Assembly (NCBI GenBank): GCA_004555245.1
Contig: SFIS01000043.1
Coordinates: forward strand, 1-32,851
Source: Bacteroidales bacterium
GTDB taxonomy: Bacteria; Bacteroidota; Bacteroidia; Bacteroidales; Bacteroidaceae
Length of the DNA: 32,851 nucleotides
Direction of reading: 5' to 3'
Shown: in pieces, positions 7,616 through 17,571 of the stretch
Numbering within the stretch: position 1 is the stretch's first letter
Layout of the letters: each line of letters begins with the position of its first letter
Position numbers and translations under genes: made by a program
Notes under the pieces: model-generated
Told to the model about the DNA's origin: nothing
Database searches by the model: none
The model's input: only the letters and a program-made list of their open reading frames with translations

Positions 7616-9190
7616 TCAGCCGTCGTCGTCACCGAACATGCGGCGGCGGTCAGAGAGGTTGCCGCGGCGGTCAGAATCGCGGCGGTCGGAGGCGTAGCCG
7701 CGGCGTTCAGCGCGGTCGCGGTCGAAAGCACGGCGTTCATTCTTCCCGTATGGCTTGCGCTCGTAGCCGCGGCGGTTGTCGCGCGGGTCGTTCAGCCCGC
7801 TGTCGTGGTTTGAGAAACGGTGGCGTTCTCTGCCGCCGCGTTTCGCTGCCTCGCTTGACGAGCGGCGTTCGAGAGAGCGGAAGCGGAACGTGCGTATATC
7901 ATCCTCATCGTTGTCGTCAACGCCAAAGTAGGGCTGCTGTTCCTCTTTGTCAGCATCGAGACGCTCCTTGAACTCACGGTGTTGTTTGAAGCGATGCTTC
8001 TCGGCCATCTGCTTCAGCTCTTCTTCTGTCTTCACGATGCCGCCCTTCTCGCGGAAGTCGGCAAGGCGACCTGCAAAGACAGCGTATTTACGAAACTCAC
8101 ATTCGAGCGAGCCGTTGTAGAGCGGGACTTTGAGCGAGGGTTTCAGACCTATAGCCTCGAAACACTCCTGGCGATAAGAGAGAATCCATGCCTCGTTGCC
8201 CTGGAACTGATGCTTCAGGCGGTCGCCTATCATGCGATAGGTGTTGAGAAGGTTCGGGGTGGAGATGCGCTCGCCGTAGGGCGGGTTGCACACCATGATA
8301 GCAGGACCGGAAGGCTGTGTGAAATCCTTGAAATCTGCACATTCTACCTCTATGCACTTCGTCAGGCCGGCTGCCCGGACATTGATGCGTGCCGTGTTCA
8401 CAGCCTTGATGTCGATATCGTAGCCGTAGATCTTGTGCGTGAACTCACGTTCTTTGGAATCGTCGTTGTATATCTCGTCGAGCAGCTCACGGTCGAAATC
8501 ATGCCAGCGTTCGAAAGCGTACTCCTTGCGGAAGACACCGGGAGCCATGTTCTGCGCGATGAGCGCGGCTTCAATCAATATCGTGCCCGACCCGCACATG
8601 GGGTCGATGAAGTCTGTGTCGCCCTTCCATCCTGTCATGAGAATCATGCCTGCGGCAAGCACCTCGTTCAACGGAGCATCGACACTCTCCTGGCGATAAC
8701 CGCGGCGGTGCAACGATTCGCCGGAGGAATCCAACGAGAGTGTACAGCTGTTCTCCGAGATGTGTATATTGAGACGCAGGTCGGGATTGGCAACGGAGAT
8801 GTTCGGGCGGCGCGCGCCGCGCTCGATAAACTGATCGACGATAGCGTCCTTCACCCTGTATGTGACGAAACGCGAGTTGCGGAAATCTTCCGAATACACG
8901 ACAGAATCGACAGAGAACGTCTGCCGTTCGTCAAGATAGTCGCTCCAGTCGATGGATTTGACGCCCTCATACACATCGTCTGCCGACGACGCCCTGAAGC
9001 GCTTGATGGGTTTCAGAATGCGTATCGCCGTGTGGAGATGGAAATTGGCACGGTACATCATCTCTTTGTCGCCCGTAAAGGAGACCATACGCCGGCCTAT
9101 CTGGACATTCGACGCACCCAGACCGACCAGCTCTTTTGCAAGCACTGGTTCAAGACCCATGAAGGTCTTGGCTATCATTTCATATTCCAT
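7616..9190 (-). CDS. THUMP-domain RNA guanine/adenine methyltransferase with long charged tail
   Basis: A cytoplasmic SAM-dependent RNA methyltransferase of the RlmL/YpsC type, probably modifying 23S rRNA. An N-terminal ferredoxin-like/THUMP region (about residues 1-155) precedes the Rossmann-fold domain with DPMCGSGTILIEAA (SAM site, near residue 195) and the catalytic NPPYGER (near 300). The usual protein ends near residue 385. This one continues for about 140 residues in a highly charged tail, first Lys/Glu-rich, then dominated by Arg, Asp, Gly and Tyr (RRGY, DRRDSDRRG, GRERHR) and ending FGDDDG, probably disordered and RNA-binding. The ATG at 9188-9190 starts MEYEMIAKTFMGLEPVLAKEL, typical of the family. 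Confidence 0.9.
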   Translation of the reverse strand: MEYEMIAKTFMGLEPVLAKELVGLGASNVQIGRRMVSFTGDKEMMYRANFHLHTAIRILKPIKRFRASSADDVYEGVKSIDWSDYLDERQTFSVDSVVYSEDFRNSRFVTYRVKDAIVDQFIERGARRPNISVANPDLRLNIHISENSCTLSLDSSGESLHRRGYRQESVDAPLNEVLAAGMILMTGWKGDTDFIDPMCGSGTILIEAALIAQNMAPGVFRKEYAFERWHDFDRELLDEIYNDDSKEREFTHKIYGYDIDIKAVNTARINVRAAGLTKCIEVECADFKDFTQPSGPAIMVCNPPYGERISTPNLLNTYRMIGDRLKHQFQGNEAWILSYRQECFEAIGLKPSLKVPLYNGSLECEFRKYAVFAGRLADFREKGGIVKTEEELKQMAEKHRFKQHREFKERLDADKEEQQPYFGVDDNDEDDIRTFRFRSLERRSSSEAAKRGGRERHRFSNHDSGLNDPRDNRRGYERKPYGKNERRAFDRDRAERRGYASDRRDSDRRGNLSDRRRMFGDDDG

Positions 9191-9281
9191 TTTATGATTC
9201 TATGTAGGTTCTTTGTTTTCGTTTTCAGATTGGCATACTCACGATGTCCGCCACAAACTACGCAGGGCGGACAAAGCGAGG

Positions 9282-10259
9282 CTAAAGGAGACCGTAGTCG
9301 TCTGGGGTGACGAGGATGTCGTCGTAGCGGCTTTTTCTCCGGCTCTTGCGTGCCTGAACCAGACGTTCTCCCGGCATTGTACTCTCCGTAACCCATATAT
9401 TGCCTCCGATGACAGTTCCCTTCGCTATCGTGATACGTCCGAGAACCGTGGCGTTGCTATATACTATGACATCATCCTCAAGTATCGGGTGGCGGGGAAC
9501 GCCCTTTACGGGATTGCCGTTGCTGTCGAGGGTGAAGCTCTTCGCCCCGAGTGTCACTCCCTGGTAGAGCTTCACGTTATCGCCGATGATACATGTTGCG
9601 CCGATGACAACGCCCGTCCCGTGGTCGATGGTGAAATGACGGCCTATCTGCGCTCCGGGGTGAATGTCTATCCCCGTCTCAGAATGCGCCATCTCCGTGA
9701 GGATACGTGGAATCAGAGGCACGCCGAGCACATACAGCTCGTGGGCAAGACGATAGTTCGTCAACACACGGATGACGGGGTAGCATGATATGATCTCGCC
9801 GTAGTTCTCTGCCGCAGGGTCACCGTTGTAAGCCGCCTCGACATCAGTGGCAAGCATAGACTGCAGGTGGGGCAGCCTCTCAATTACTTTCCATGCCATC
9901 TCCACTGCCTGCCGCCGCTTCTCTTCGAGCAAGACAAATTCCGTTTCCCGGTTGTGGTCAGAAGCGGCACTGGCGTTTGCGAAACACAGGCCCGCCAGTA
10001 TCTGCTCTTCAAGCAAATCACGCATCTGCTGGACATTGGCTCCTATGGGATAGCGCAAGGAATTAAGAAAGATGTTCGACTTACCGAAATAACCGGGGAA
10101 GACAATGGCTCTCATCAAGTCAACAATTTCACCAAGCACCTTACCTGAAGGTAACGGACATCCGTCTCTATGCTCATGATAGAGTTTCTGCATCGCGTTG
10201 TTGGTTGAAAGACGTTCAACCAGTTCCGTCATCCTTTTGTCAGAAATATTCAATGACAT
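9282..10259 (-). CDS. cysE: Serine O-acetyltransferase (EpsC/CysE type)
   Basis: It makes O-acetylserine from serine and acetyl-CoA, the first step of cysteine synthesis. The 325-residue protein has a helical N-terminal half and a C-terminal left-handed beta-helix built from hexapeptides: HPGAQIGRHFTIDHGTGVVIG, then IIGDNVKLYQGVTLGAKS, ILEDDVIVYSNATVLG, VIGGNIWVT. H and D in the TIDHGTGV stretch are the usual catalytic residues. I chose the ATG at 10257-10259 (MSLNISDKRM), which fits the family start; the frame stays open for 47 more codons to 10400 but that part looks unlike protein. A good promoter lies at 10421-10453, giving a leader of about 155 bases. No gene for O-acetylserine sulfhydrylase is nearby. 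Confidence 0.93.
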   Translation of the reverse strand: MSLNISDKRMTELVERLSTNNAMQKLYHEHRDGCPLPSGKVLGEIVDLMRAIVFPGYFGKSNIFLNSLRYPIGANVQQMRDLLEEQILAGLCFANASAASDHNRETEFVLLEEKRRQAVEMAWKVIERLPHLQSMLATDVEAAYNGDPAAENYGEIISCYPVIRVLTNYRLAHELYVLGVPLIPRILTEMAHSETGIDIHPGAQIGRHFTIDHGTGVVIGATCIIGDNVKLYQGVTLGAKSFTLDSNGNPVKGVPRHPILEDDVIVYSNATVLGRITIAKGTVIGGNIWVTESTMPGERLVQARKSRRKSRYDDILVTPDDYGLL

Positions 10260-10414
10260 TGTATTCAACAAAATAAAGAAAAAAGCAGAATTGCACACGT
10301 CAACAGCCAAAGAGCGACACAGCCCGGAGAGGAGAGCCCCAACCGGCCAGGAACCGAAAGACACTACTTTCCGCCTTCGGTTTAAGTATGCAAACCACAT
10401 AACATATTTATAAT
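10260..10414 (-). promoter_or_regulatory. Long untranslated leader of cysE
   Basis: The leader runs from the predicted start near 10414 to the ATG. On the minus strand it contains AACCGAA...TTCGGTT (a stem enclosing CGGAAAGTAGTGTC), then a GC-rich CTGGCCGGTTGGGGCTCTCC stretch, then CTTTTTTCTTTATTTTG just before the ATG. The order, stem, GC-rich part and T-run, suggests a possible attenuator, but no known riboswitch is recognised. Confidence 0.3.
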
Positions 10415-10420
10415 GTAGTG

Positions 10421-10453
10421 CAAAGGTAATGATTTTATTTTATTTGACACAAA
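10421..10453 (-). promoter_or_regulatory. Promoter of cysE
   Basis: On the minus strand TTTG (10453-10450) is followed after 21 bases by TACCTTTG (10428-10421), an exact Bacteroidetes consensus. The start is expected near 10414. Confidence 0.75.
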
Positions 10454-10560
10454 ATTTTCACTTCTTTTTTCACACTGTTGCGCATTTCGGCAACAATTGA
10501 GCAATAATGGATATGCAAAAGTTTAAATAATCTTACGAAAACATATTTTTTTCATTAAGT

Positions 10561-10593
10561 TTTGTCTGTTATGATACATTTTTTATAAATTTG
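10561..10593 (+). promoter_or_regulatory. Promoter of the inositol-lipid operon
   Basis: TTTG (10561-10564), 21 bases, TAAATTTG (10586-10593) matches the Bacteroidetes consensus exactly. Transcription should start near 10599, so starts before that point in the first gene are excluded. Confidence 0.8.
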
Positions 10594-10644
10594 CATCAAA
10601 ATAAGACATCCAAACAGACAAAGCGTCATGCTGTGTCACATGAA

Positions 10645-11184
10645 ATGATGAACGAACAGACAGAACAACCGTCATCACACAAGAACGAAGCAACAGGCAA
10701 GCCGTCGCTCTGCGATGTGCTGGTATGCACCGGTTTCGGAGCGGGTTTCTCACCCATCGCGCCCGGCACGGCAGGTGCCGCCGCCGCCACGGCGATATGG
10801 TGCATATATACCTTCCTGCTTCCTGAATACTATCTATCAACAACCATAACAGCCATTCTGATAGCGGCCGGCACACTCTTGAGCATAGCCCCGATCAACC
10901 GCATGGAGAGGTTCTGGGGCGAGGATGCCTCGCGCATCGTGATAGACGAGATGGTAGGGGTGTGGATTACGCTGCTTGTTGTGCCCCCGATGCGACAGTG
11001 GTATTACATTGCCGCAGCGTTTCTTTTGTTCAGAATATACGATATACTGAAGCCATGGGGGTGCCGGTGGTTAGACAAGAACGTACACGGAGGATGGGGA
11101 GTGATGCTCGACGATATCCTCGCCGGCATATACGGCGCTCTCACACTTTTCGCAGCACGGCAGATACAGCAGCTTTGCATGTGA
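10645..11184 (+). CDS. PgpA-like lipid phosphatase (probable phosphatidylinositol-phosphate phosphatase)
   Basis: A 179-residue membrane protein of the PgpA family, which removes a terminal phosphate from a glycerophospholipid head group. It shows the family N-terminal motif GFGAGFSPIAPGTAG and the metal-binding RIVIDEMVGVW, with hydrophobic helices between and after. In Bacteroides thetaiotaomicron the homologue next to the CDP-alcohol phosphotransferase and myo-inositol-phosphate synthase is the phosphatidylinositol-phosphate phosphatase (BT_1522-1526 cluster, as I recall); context here points to that role rather than phosphatidylglycerol synthesis. Two ATGs (10645, 10648) are possible; an earlier TTG at 10591 lies inside the promoter. 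First gene of the operon. Confidence 0.85.
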   Translation: MMNEQTEQPSSHKNEATGKPSLCDVLVCTGFGAGFSPIAPGTAGAAAATAIWCIYTFLLPEYYLSTTITAILIAAGTLLSIAPINRMERFWGEDASRIVIDEMVGVWITLLVVPPMRQWYYIAAAFLLFRIYDILKPWGCRWLDKNVHGGWGVMLDDILAGIYGALTLFAARQIQQLCM

Positions 11185-11256
11185 GGACACCACCCACAAC
11201 CGAAAGGGAAAAAGACGGACGGCAGCGAAGCGGCTTAAGGAAAACCTGACGGCAGA

Positions 11257-11700
11257 ATGAACAGACACGGAGCACTCGAGTTCGGAAAAGCACAAATATC
11301 ATCCATGATCTCCACTTTCGCGGATTTCGTGATGACGGCCGCAATATTCAGCATTGCGGCACATGTGGTGTTTAGCACTGCCGCCGGAGCCGTCACAGGA
11401 GGGGTCGTCAACTGCATCATCAACTACAGGTGGACCTTCAACGGCACGACGAGAAGCAAGAGAAGCGTCGCCATGAGATACGCCCTCGTATGGATAGGCA
11501 GCGTCATCCTCAACACCGCAGGCACAGAATGGGGCGTCAAAGCCGTCAACGCTATATGCTACTGCTATGCCGGGCACACGCAGACAAGGCTCGCCTTAGT
11601 GCTCGCCGTGAAGGCCGTGACGTCGATACTTGTCGCTGTCTTCTGGAATTTCCTCATGCAGAAGCACTACGTTTACAGGAGGGCAGTTACGAGAGACTGA
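11257..11700 (+). CDS. GtrA-like membrane protein
   Basis: A 147-residue protein with four hydrophobic segments in the GtrA pattern: FGKAQISSMISTFADFVMTAAIF at the N-terminus (Lys and Asp in the first helix as usual), VTGGVVNCIINYRWTFNG (the conserved N-Y-x-W-x-F signature), a third helix near residues 75-90, and a last helix ending FWNFLMQKHYVY. GtrA proteins are thought to flip lipid-linked sugars or help glycosyltransferases. It sits between the phosphatase and the CDP-alcohol phosphotransferase in the inositol-lipid operon, so moving an inositol lipid or its sugar-modified form across the membrane is a fair guess but unproven. Confidence 0.85.
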   Translation: MNRHGALEFGKAQISSMISTFADFVMTAAIFSIAAHVVFSTAAGAVTGGVVNCIINYRWTFNGTTRSKRSVAMRYALVWIGSVILNTAGTEWGVKAVNAICYCYAGHTQTRLALVLAVKAVTSILVAVFWNFLMQKHYVYRRAVTRD

Positions 11701-11825
11701 CGCAAGGCATGCAACAGGGCGGCACCATGACAGCGGGACTCCCGGCAACGGAGCGCGGAACGCCCGCAGGCAACGACAACCCGACGGGAAAAGGAAAAAC
11801 CATTCAGAAACAAAGAAAAAGAACA

Positions 11826-12479
11826 ATGTCAATATACAAGAACATACGCAGCGGCATACAACAGTTCGTTTACAAAGTGATAGACCCTGGAGTGAGAGTG
11901 GCAGTGCGCCTCGGCATCACACCCAACGTCGTCACCACACTCGGCATGCTGGGCAACGGCGCAGGCGCCGCCATCCTCGTCTATGCCGCCATGAAGCAGC
12001 CCGGCGACTACAGCCTGATAGGATGGGCAGGCATCGTCATCATCATCTCGTCTGTCATGGACATGGTGGACGGATATATGGCGCGCACGGCAAATCTCTG
12101 CTCCACGTTTGGGGCATTCTACGATTCTGTGCTTGACAGATACTGCGAACTGCTGACCCTCTCCGGACTGGCATTCTACTTCACGCAGACCGGCCACAAC
12201 TGGGCTGCAGTGACCACATTCCTGTCGCTCATCGGAAGCATCATGGTCAGCTATGTCAGGGCAAGGGCTGAAGGGCTCGGTGTCTCATGCAGCGTCGGAC
12301 TGATGCAGCGGCCAGAAAGAGTGGTGGTCACGATAGCAGGAATGATTCTCGCAGGCTTTCTGCAGGGCTGCACAGGCTTCGACTCCCTGTGGTTCGTATA
12401 TGTCTCACAAGGGCTGATAGCTGTGCTTGCCAACTTCACCGCGTTCTACCGCATCGCACACGTAAAGAAACAACTATGA
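11826..12479 (+). CDS. CDP-alcohol phosphotransferase (probable phosphatidylinositol-phosphate synthase)
   Basis: A 217-residue integral membrane enzyme that would join CDP-diacylglycerol and inositol-3-phosphate to make phosphatidylinositol phosphate. The full CDP-alcohol phosphotransferase signature D-x2-DG-x2-AR-x8-G-x3-D-x3-D is present: D79, D82, G83, A86, R87, G96, D100, D104. Several hydrophobic helices surround it. The start at 11826 (MSIYKNIRSG) was chosen because the upstream open frame overlaps GtrA in another frame. Its stop overlaps the next ATG (ATGA at 12476-12479), implying translational coupling to the PAP2 gene. Without its neighbours one would only call it a phosphatidyltransferase; the inositol role rests on Ino1 in the same operon. 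Confidence 0.9.
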   Translation: MSIYKNIRSGIQQFVYKVIDPGVRVAVRLGITPNVVTTLGMLGNGAGAAILVYAAMKQPGDYSLIGWAGIVIIISSVMDMVDGYMARTANLCSTFGAFYDSVLDRYCELLTLSGLAFYFTQTGHNWAAVTTFLSLIGSIMVSYVRARAEGLGVSCSVGLMQRPERVVVTIAGMILAGFLQGCTGFDSLWFVYVSQGLIAVLANFTAFYRIAHVKKQL

Positions 12480-13312
12480 ATCCCGGCAAGACAGCGAGAC
12501 AGCTTGTCAGCGCCCTCATAGTCCTCATCCCCATAGGCATCTTCGGCGCGACATACTTCATCTTGGGCAAATGGCCGAACTATATGTTCAACGCCATAGA
12601 CACAGAAGGCGTATATAGACTGGAACAGCAGCTTTTCGGCATAACGACAGCAGAGGGGACAGTGCTGACGCCATGCGAGTATTTCCGCACGCATCACACC
12701 GCCGTCATGGACATCCTTTCCGGGCTGTTCTATCTCTGTTGGGTCCCCCTGCCCGTCATCTATGCCCTCGTTCTCACCTGGCAGCGGCACTACGGCACGG
12801 CCCTCCGGCTCACATGGGCTTTTCTCACGGTGAACATCATAGGCTTCACAGGCTACTATATACATCCGGCGGCACCGCCATGGTATGTCATCGAATACGG
12901 CTTCACGCCGGTTCTCGACACGCCGGGGAATGTGGGAGGCTTCGAGAATTTCGACGCCTTGGTGGGCTATCCCCTCTTCCACTCCATCTACTGCAACAAT
13001 GCCAACGTCTTTGCAGCCATCCCGTCGCTGCACGCAGCCTACAATCCCATCGCCTTCTTCTATGCCATGAAGGTGAAGAAGAACATCGTATGGCAGACAA
13101 TCCTCGCCATAGTGTCAGTAGGAATATGGTTCTCTGCCGTATATAGCTGCCACCACTACGTCATCGACGTCACTCTCGGCATCCTCACCACCATCATAGG
13201 CATAGCCCTGTTCGAGAAAGGCATCATGCGGCTGAACTGCATCAGAAACGCCCTCGGCGTGGCAGAACGCTGGATGCAAGGCACAAGCCCGACACATCAG
13301 AAAAGAACATAA
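12476..13312 (+). CDS. PAP2-type inositol phosphorylceramide synthase-like protein
   Basis: A 278-residue polytopic membrane protein of the PAP2/AUR1 type. Lipid-phosphatase motifs are seen: IPSLHA with H186, and the HYxxD-like YSCHHYVIDV with H227 and D231, on either side of a membrane helix; six or so hydrophobic segments are present. AUR1-type enzymes transfer the phosphoinositol head group from phosphatidylinositol to (dihydro)ceramide. The ATG overlaps the stop of the phosphotransferase gene (ATGA), and ino1 follows after 27 bases, so head-group transfer onto Bacteroidetes sphingolipids is the likely role. A plain lipid phosphatase is the alternative. Confidence 0.85.
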   Translation: MNPGKTARQLVSALIVLIPIGIFGATYFILGKWPNYMFNAIDTEGVYRLEQQLFGITTAEGTVLTPCEYFRTHHTAVMDILSGLFYLCWVPLPVIYALVLTWQRHYGTALRLTWAFLTVNIIGFTGYYIHPAAPPWYVIEYGFTPVLDTPGNVGGFENFDALVGYPLFHSIYCNNANVFAAIPSLHAAYNPIAFFYAMKVKKNIVWQTILAIVSVGIWFSAVYSCHHYVIDVTLGILTTIIGIALFEKGIMRLNCIRNALGVAERWMQGTSPTHQKRT

Positions 13313-13339
13313 CTCATACAAAACCAAATATAATTTATT

Positions 13340-14647
<1,308 letters not shown>

Positions 14648-14714
14648 TCTGTAGATATTCTTTTTCCTTCAGGCGGAATAGTAGCAGGCATTCCGCATGA
14701 AGCCGGTTTACAAT

Positions 14715-14772
14715 AGTTGACAAGCTGACATCTTTCAAAGTAAGGGTCAACTTGTCAACTTATAAGTTTTTT
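14715..14772 (+). terminator. Terminator of the inositol-lipid operon
   Basis: AGTTGACAAG (14715-14724) pairs perfectly with CTTGTCAACT (14751-14760), followed within a few bases by GTTTTTT. A smaller GCGGAAT/ATTCCGC hairpin (14673-14696) precedes it. Both lie between ino1 and the DUF5686 gene. Confidence 0.55.
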
Positions 14773-14806
14773 ATCCGTCAACTCGCCAATCATTCAAAAC
14801 ATTTAT

Positions 14807-17368
14807 ATGCCCAAAAGATTTATCACATACCTCACACTATCACTCTTCATAGCGGTGAGCGCATGCGCACAAAGGATAACAGGCGTCGTGATTGACGCAC
14901 ATACAGGCGACAGCATTCCCTTGGCTGGAGTTGTTTACCGTTCACACCATGTCATGGTGGCGGCAAACCAGAAAGGGTGTTTCTCCATACAACGCCACAA
15001 CGGATGGCGGCTTTATTTCACAGCCGTAGGCTACAAGACATATAGCGTCATGGTCTCTGAGAAGACCAAAAGCCATCTCGTCATCAAACTCTCTCCCGAC
15101 ACAAAGACACTCGAAGCAGTCGAAGTGAAATCGAAACGCGGCAAATACTCACGAAAGAACAATCCCGCAGTCGAACTCATGAAACGCGTCATAGCGGCAA
15201 AGAAGAAGACCGACCTTGACAACAACGACTTCTACGAGTACTACAAATATCAGAAACTCACTCTCGCAAAGAACAACGTCACACCCGAAGATGTGGCCGA
15301 ACAGAAAGCAAAAGGCAACAAAGACTGGCTTGTCGATCAGATAGAAGTGTGTCCGATGAACGGAAAACTCATCTGCCCGATACAGATCAGCGAGACTGTC
15401 AGCAGGAAAGTGTATCGCAAGAATCCTCATGCCGAGAAGACCACCGTCCTGGGCGAGAGCTCCATCGGTGTCGCCAACCTTGTCGAGACGGCAGGCAATA
15501 TTCTCGACGCCTCGATGAAAGACATCTTCACCGATGTCGATATCTATGACGACCAAGTGCGACTGCTGCAGTTCCCCTTCACATCGCCTATCGGAAAAGA
15601 CGCCATAGGATTCTACCGCTACTACATCACCGACACATGCTACATTGGCAAAGACAAATGCATCGGCCTCACGTTTGTCCCTAACAACCAGCAGGATTTC
15701 GGGTTCAGAGGCGATATCTGGGTGCTTGCCGATTCAACGCTCCATGTGCGCAAGGTGTCGCTAACCATACCGAAAAAAAGCGACGTCAACTTTGTCGAGA
15801 ACATGAAGATAGAGCAGGAATACATCCAGCTGCCTGACGGACAATGGGTGCTCGACACAGACAACATGCTTGTGGAGATGCGCATCAACCGCATGATGAA
15901 GAATGCCGTTGTCATACGTTCGACGAAACTGTCTGAATACAAATTCGACGAGCTGCCGAAAAGCAACTTCCGCGGCACCGCCACCTTTGTCAGAGACGCT
16001 GACGCACGCAACAGAGGGAAAGACTTCTGGCAACGCTTCCGCTCCGTAGAGCTGACAAAGTCCGAATCCTCGATGTCCTCATTCACCAAACGATTTGCCA
16101 ACATGCCGGGAATGAAGACCCTGCTTTTCGTCCTCAAGGCATTCATGAACAACTACGTCAGTCTCTCCACCAACGACAGCATACCTGCCAAGTTCGACAT
16201 CGGTCCCGTCAACACTATCGTCAACAAGAACATCGTTGACGGATGGCGCTTCCGCCTCTCGGGCCGCACCACGGCAGCCCTATCGCCCCACCTCTTCTGG
16301 GACGGATATGTCGCACATGGTGTTGACAGCAAGAAATGGTACTACTCCACACAGTTCACCTATGCCTTCAACAAGAAGAACAACGAGCCGTGGGAGTTCC
16401 CTATCCGCCAGCTCTCGTTCTTGACAGAATACGACATCATGTCTCCGTCAGACAAGTTCCTTCTCACTAACAAGGACAACCTCTTCATGGCATTCAAGAC
16501 GCGCGACATCGACAAGATGTATTTCTACAACCGTCAGCAACTGGAGTTCAAATACGAGACACTCGCAGGTCTTGCAACCACCATCGGGATGAAGGCCGAG
16601 GGCATAAAAGGCGCTGCGGCGATGTCATTCTTCAACATTGACGGCACGCCATACGACGGCGAGGTGCGCACGACCGAGGCACACATCGGCTTCCGCTTCG
16701 CTCCCGGCGAGACATTCATCAACACCAAGCAGCGCCGCTACCCCATCAATCTCGACACTCCGATTTTCTCCATCGACCACACCGTAGCCATCGACGGACT
16801 TCTTGGCGGAAAATACAAGATGAACTACACTGAGGCAAGCATCTACAAACGCTTCTGGCTCAACTCATGGGGCAAGCTCGACTGCTACGTCTCGGCCGGA
16901 GCCCAATGGGACAAAGTGCCCTTCCCGTTGCTCATCATGCCCAAAGTGAACCTCAGCTGGTTCTCGCAGCCCGGCACATACACCTTCCAGCTGATGAACA
17001 ACATGGAGTTCCTCAACGACCGCTATGCCATGTGGCACATCTCATGGGACCTGAACGGAAAGCTGTTCAACCGCATCCCGCTGCTCAAGTCACTGAAATG
17101 GCGCGAGTACATCAGTGTACGAGGCATGTACGGCAAGCTCACAGACAAGAACAACCCGTTTCTTCCGCAAAACGCCGACGACAAGATTCTTTTCCAGTTC
17201 CCGGAGGGATGCAATGTCATGACGAGCAAACCGTATGTTGAGTTCGCCGTAGGCGTTCACAACATCTTCAAGTTCCTCGAAGTCGATTACATACACCGCG
17301 CCACGTACCGCAACCTTGACACTGCGATCAGAAACGGTGTACGCTTCGCTCTCAACATGACATTCTGA
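14807..17368 (+). CDS. DUF5686 outer-membrane protein with carboxypeptidase-regulatory-like domain
   Basis: An 853-residue exported protein. The signal sequence (MPKRFITYLTLSLFIAVSACAQ) ends in VSAC-A, which could be read as a lipobox or as a normal signal-peptidase site. Residues about 22-115 form a carboxypeptidase-regulatory-like (CarboxypepD_reg) beta-sandwich (ITGVVIDAHTGDSIPLAGVVY...YFTAVGYKTYSVMV). The rest matches the DUF5686 family: a middle domain (ADSTLHVRKVSLTIPKKSDVNFVE is typical) and an apparent C-terminal beta-barrel ending in an aromatic residue (FALNMTF), as outer-membrane barrels do. Function is unknown; such proteins are common in Bacteroidetes. It follows the inositol-lipid operon but is separated by a terminator-like hairpin. 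Confidence 0.88.
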   Translation: MPKRFITYLTLSLFIAVSACAQRITGVVIDAHTGDSIPLAGVVYRSHHVMVAANQKGCFSIQRHNGWRLYFTAVGYKTYSVMVSEKTKSHLVIKLSPDTKTLEAVEVKSKRGKYSRKNNPAVELMKRVIAAKKKTDLDNNDFYEYYKYQKLTLAKNNVTPEDVAEQKAKGNKDWLVDQIEVCPMNGKLICPIQISETVSRKVYRKNPHAEKTTVLGESSIGVANLVETAGNILDASMKDIFTDVDIYDDQVRLLQFPFTSPIGKDAIGFYRYYITDTCYIGKDKCIGLTFVPNNQQDFGFRGDIWVLADSTLHVRKVSLTIPKKSDVNFVENMKIEQEYIQLPDGQWVLDTDNMLVEMRINRMMKNAVVIRSTKLSEYKFDELPKSNFRGTATFVRDADARNRGKDFWQRFRSVELTKSESSMSSFTKRFANMPGMKTLLFVLKAFMNNYVSLSTNDSIPAKFDIGPVNTIVNKNIVDGWRFRLSGRTTAALSPHLFWDGYVAHGVDSKKWYYSTQFTYAFNKKNNEPWEFPIRQLSFLTEYDIMSPSDKFLLTNKDNLFMAFKTRDIDKMYFYNRQQLEFKYETLAGLATTIGMKAEGIKGAAAMSFFNIDGTPYDGEVRTTEAHIGFRFAPGETFINTKQRRYPINLDTPIFSIDHTVAIDGLLGGKYKMNYTEASIYKRFWLNSWGKLDCYVSAGAQWDKVPFPLLIMPKVNLSWFSQPGTYTFQLMNNMEFLNDRYAMWHISWDLNGKLFNRIPLLKSLKWREYISVRGMYGKLTDKNNPFLPQNADDKILFQFPEGCNVMTSKPYVEFAVGVHNIFKFLEVDYIHRATYRNLDTAIRNGVRFALNMTF

Positions 17369-17431
17369 CCGTTTCCCCCGACATACGGGACCGGCACGGA
17401 CATCACACATTTTTCATTCATACCACATACA

Positions 17432-17485
17432 GACGAGGGTGTGTCAAAAGTCAGGAATGACGATTGCACACCCTCGTCCGTTTTA
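17432..17485 (+). terminator. Terminator after the DUF5686 gene
   Basis: GACGAGGGTGTG (17432-17443) and CACACCCTCGTC (17467-17478) form a perfect 12-bp stem followed by CGTTTTAT. Confidence 0.75.
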
Positions 17486-17522
17486 TATCCGTTCCTGTTC
17501 TTCACAACAGGCAGGCATACAC

Positions 17523-17561
17523 AAAAGCGTCCCCTGGTTCGGAAGCCTCAGGGACGCTTTT
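17523..17561 (-). terminator. Terminator of clpB
   Basis: AAAAGCGTCCC pairs with GGGACGCTTTT (11 bp, one bulged base further in), giving T-tracts on both strands. It lies 11 bases past the clpB stop and can act in both directions. Confidence 0.75.
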
Positions 17562-17571
17562 CATATAGTTG

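Larger units (their letters stand above)
10260..10644. other. Divergent intergenic region, cysE leader and two promoters
   Basis: These 385 bases separate cysE (minus) from the inositol-lipid genes (plus). They hold the cysE leader (10260-10414), two facing-away Bacteroidetes promoters, and an AT-rich stretch between them (10454-10560) in which I see nothing else. Confidence 0.6.

Noticed and set aside
7979..9310. 443-codon plus-strand frame opposite the methyltransferase gene
   Set aside because: It mirrors the methyltransferase codons and has no family likeness.
10260..10400. N-terminal extension of serine acetyltransferase to an ATG at 10398-10400
   Set aside because: The added residues look like noncoding sequence, and the family normally starts near MSLNIS; the stretch is better read as leader.
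11430..11825. Upstream extension of the CDP-alcohol phosphotransferase frame
   Set aside because: It overlaps the GtrA gene in another frame and reads as Arg/His-rich shadow sequence.
14807..14880. Lipoprotein signal in the DUF5686 protein (VSAC)
   Set aside because: The motif fits a lipobox, but a barrel ending in an aromatic residue and the following AQ suggest ordinary signal cleavage; left undecided rather than called.
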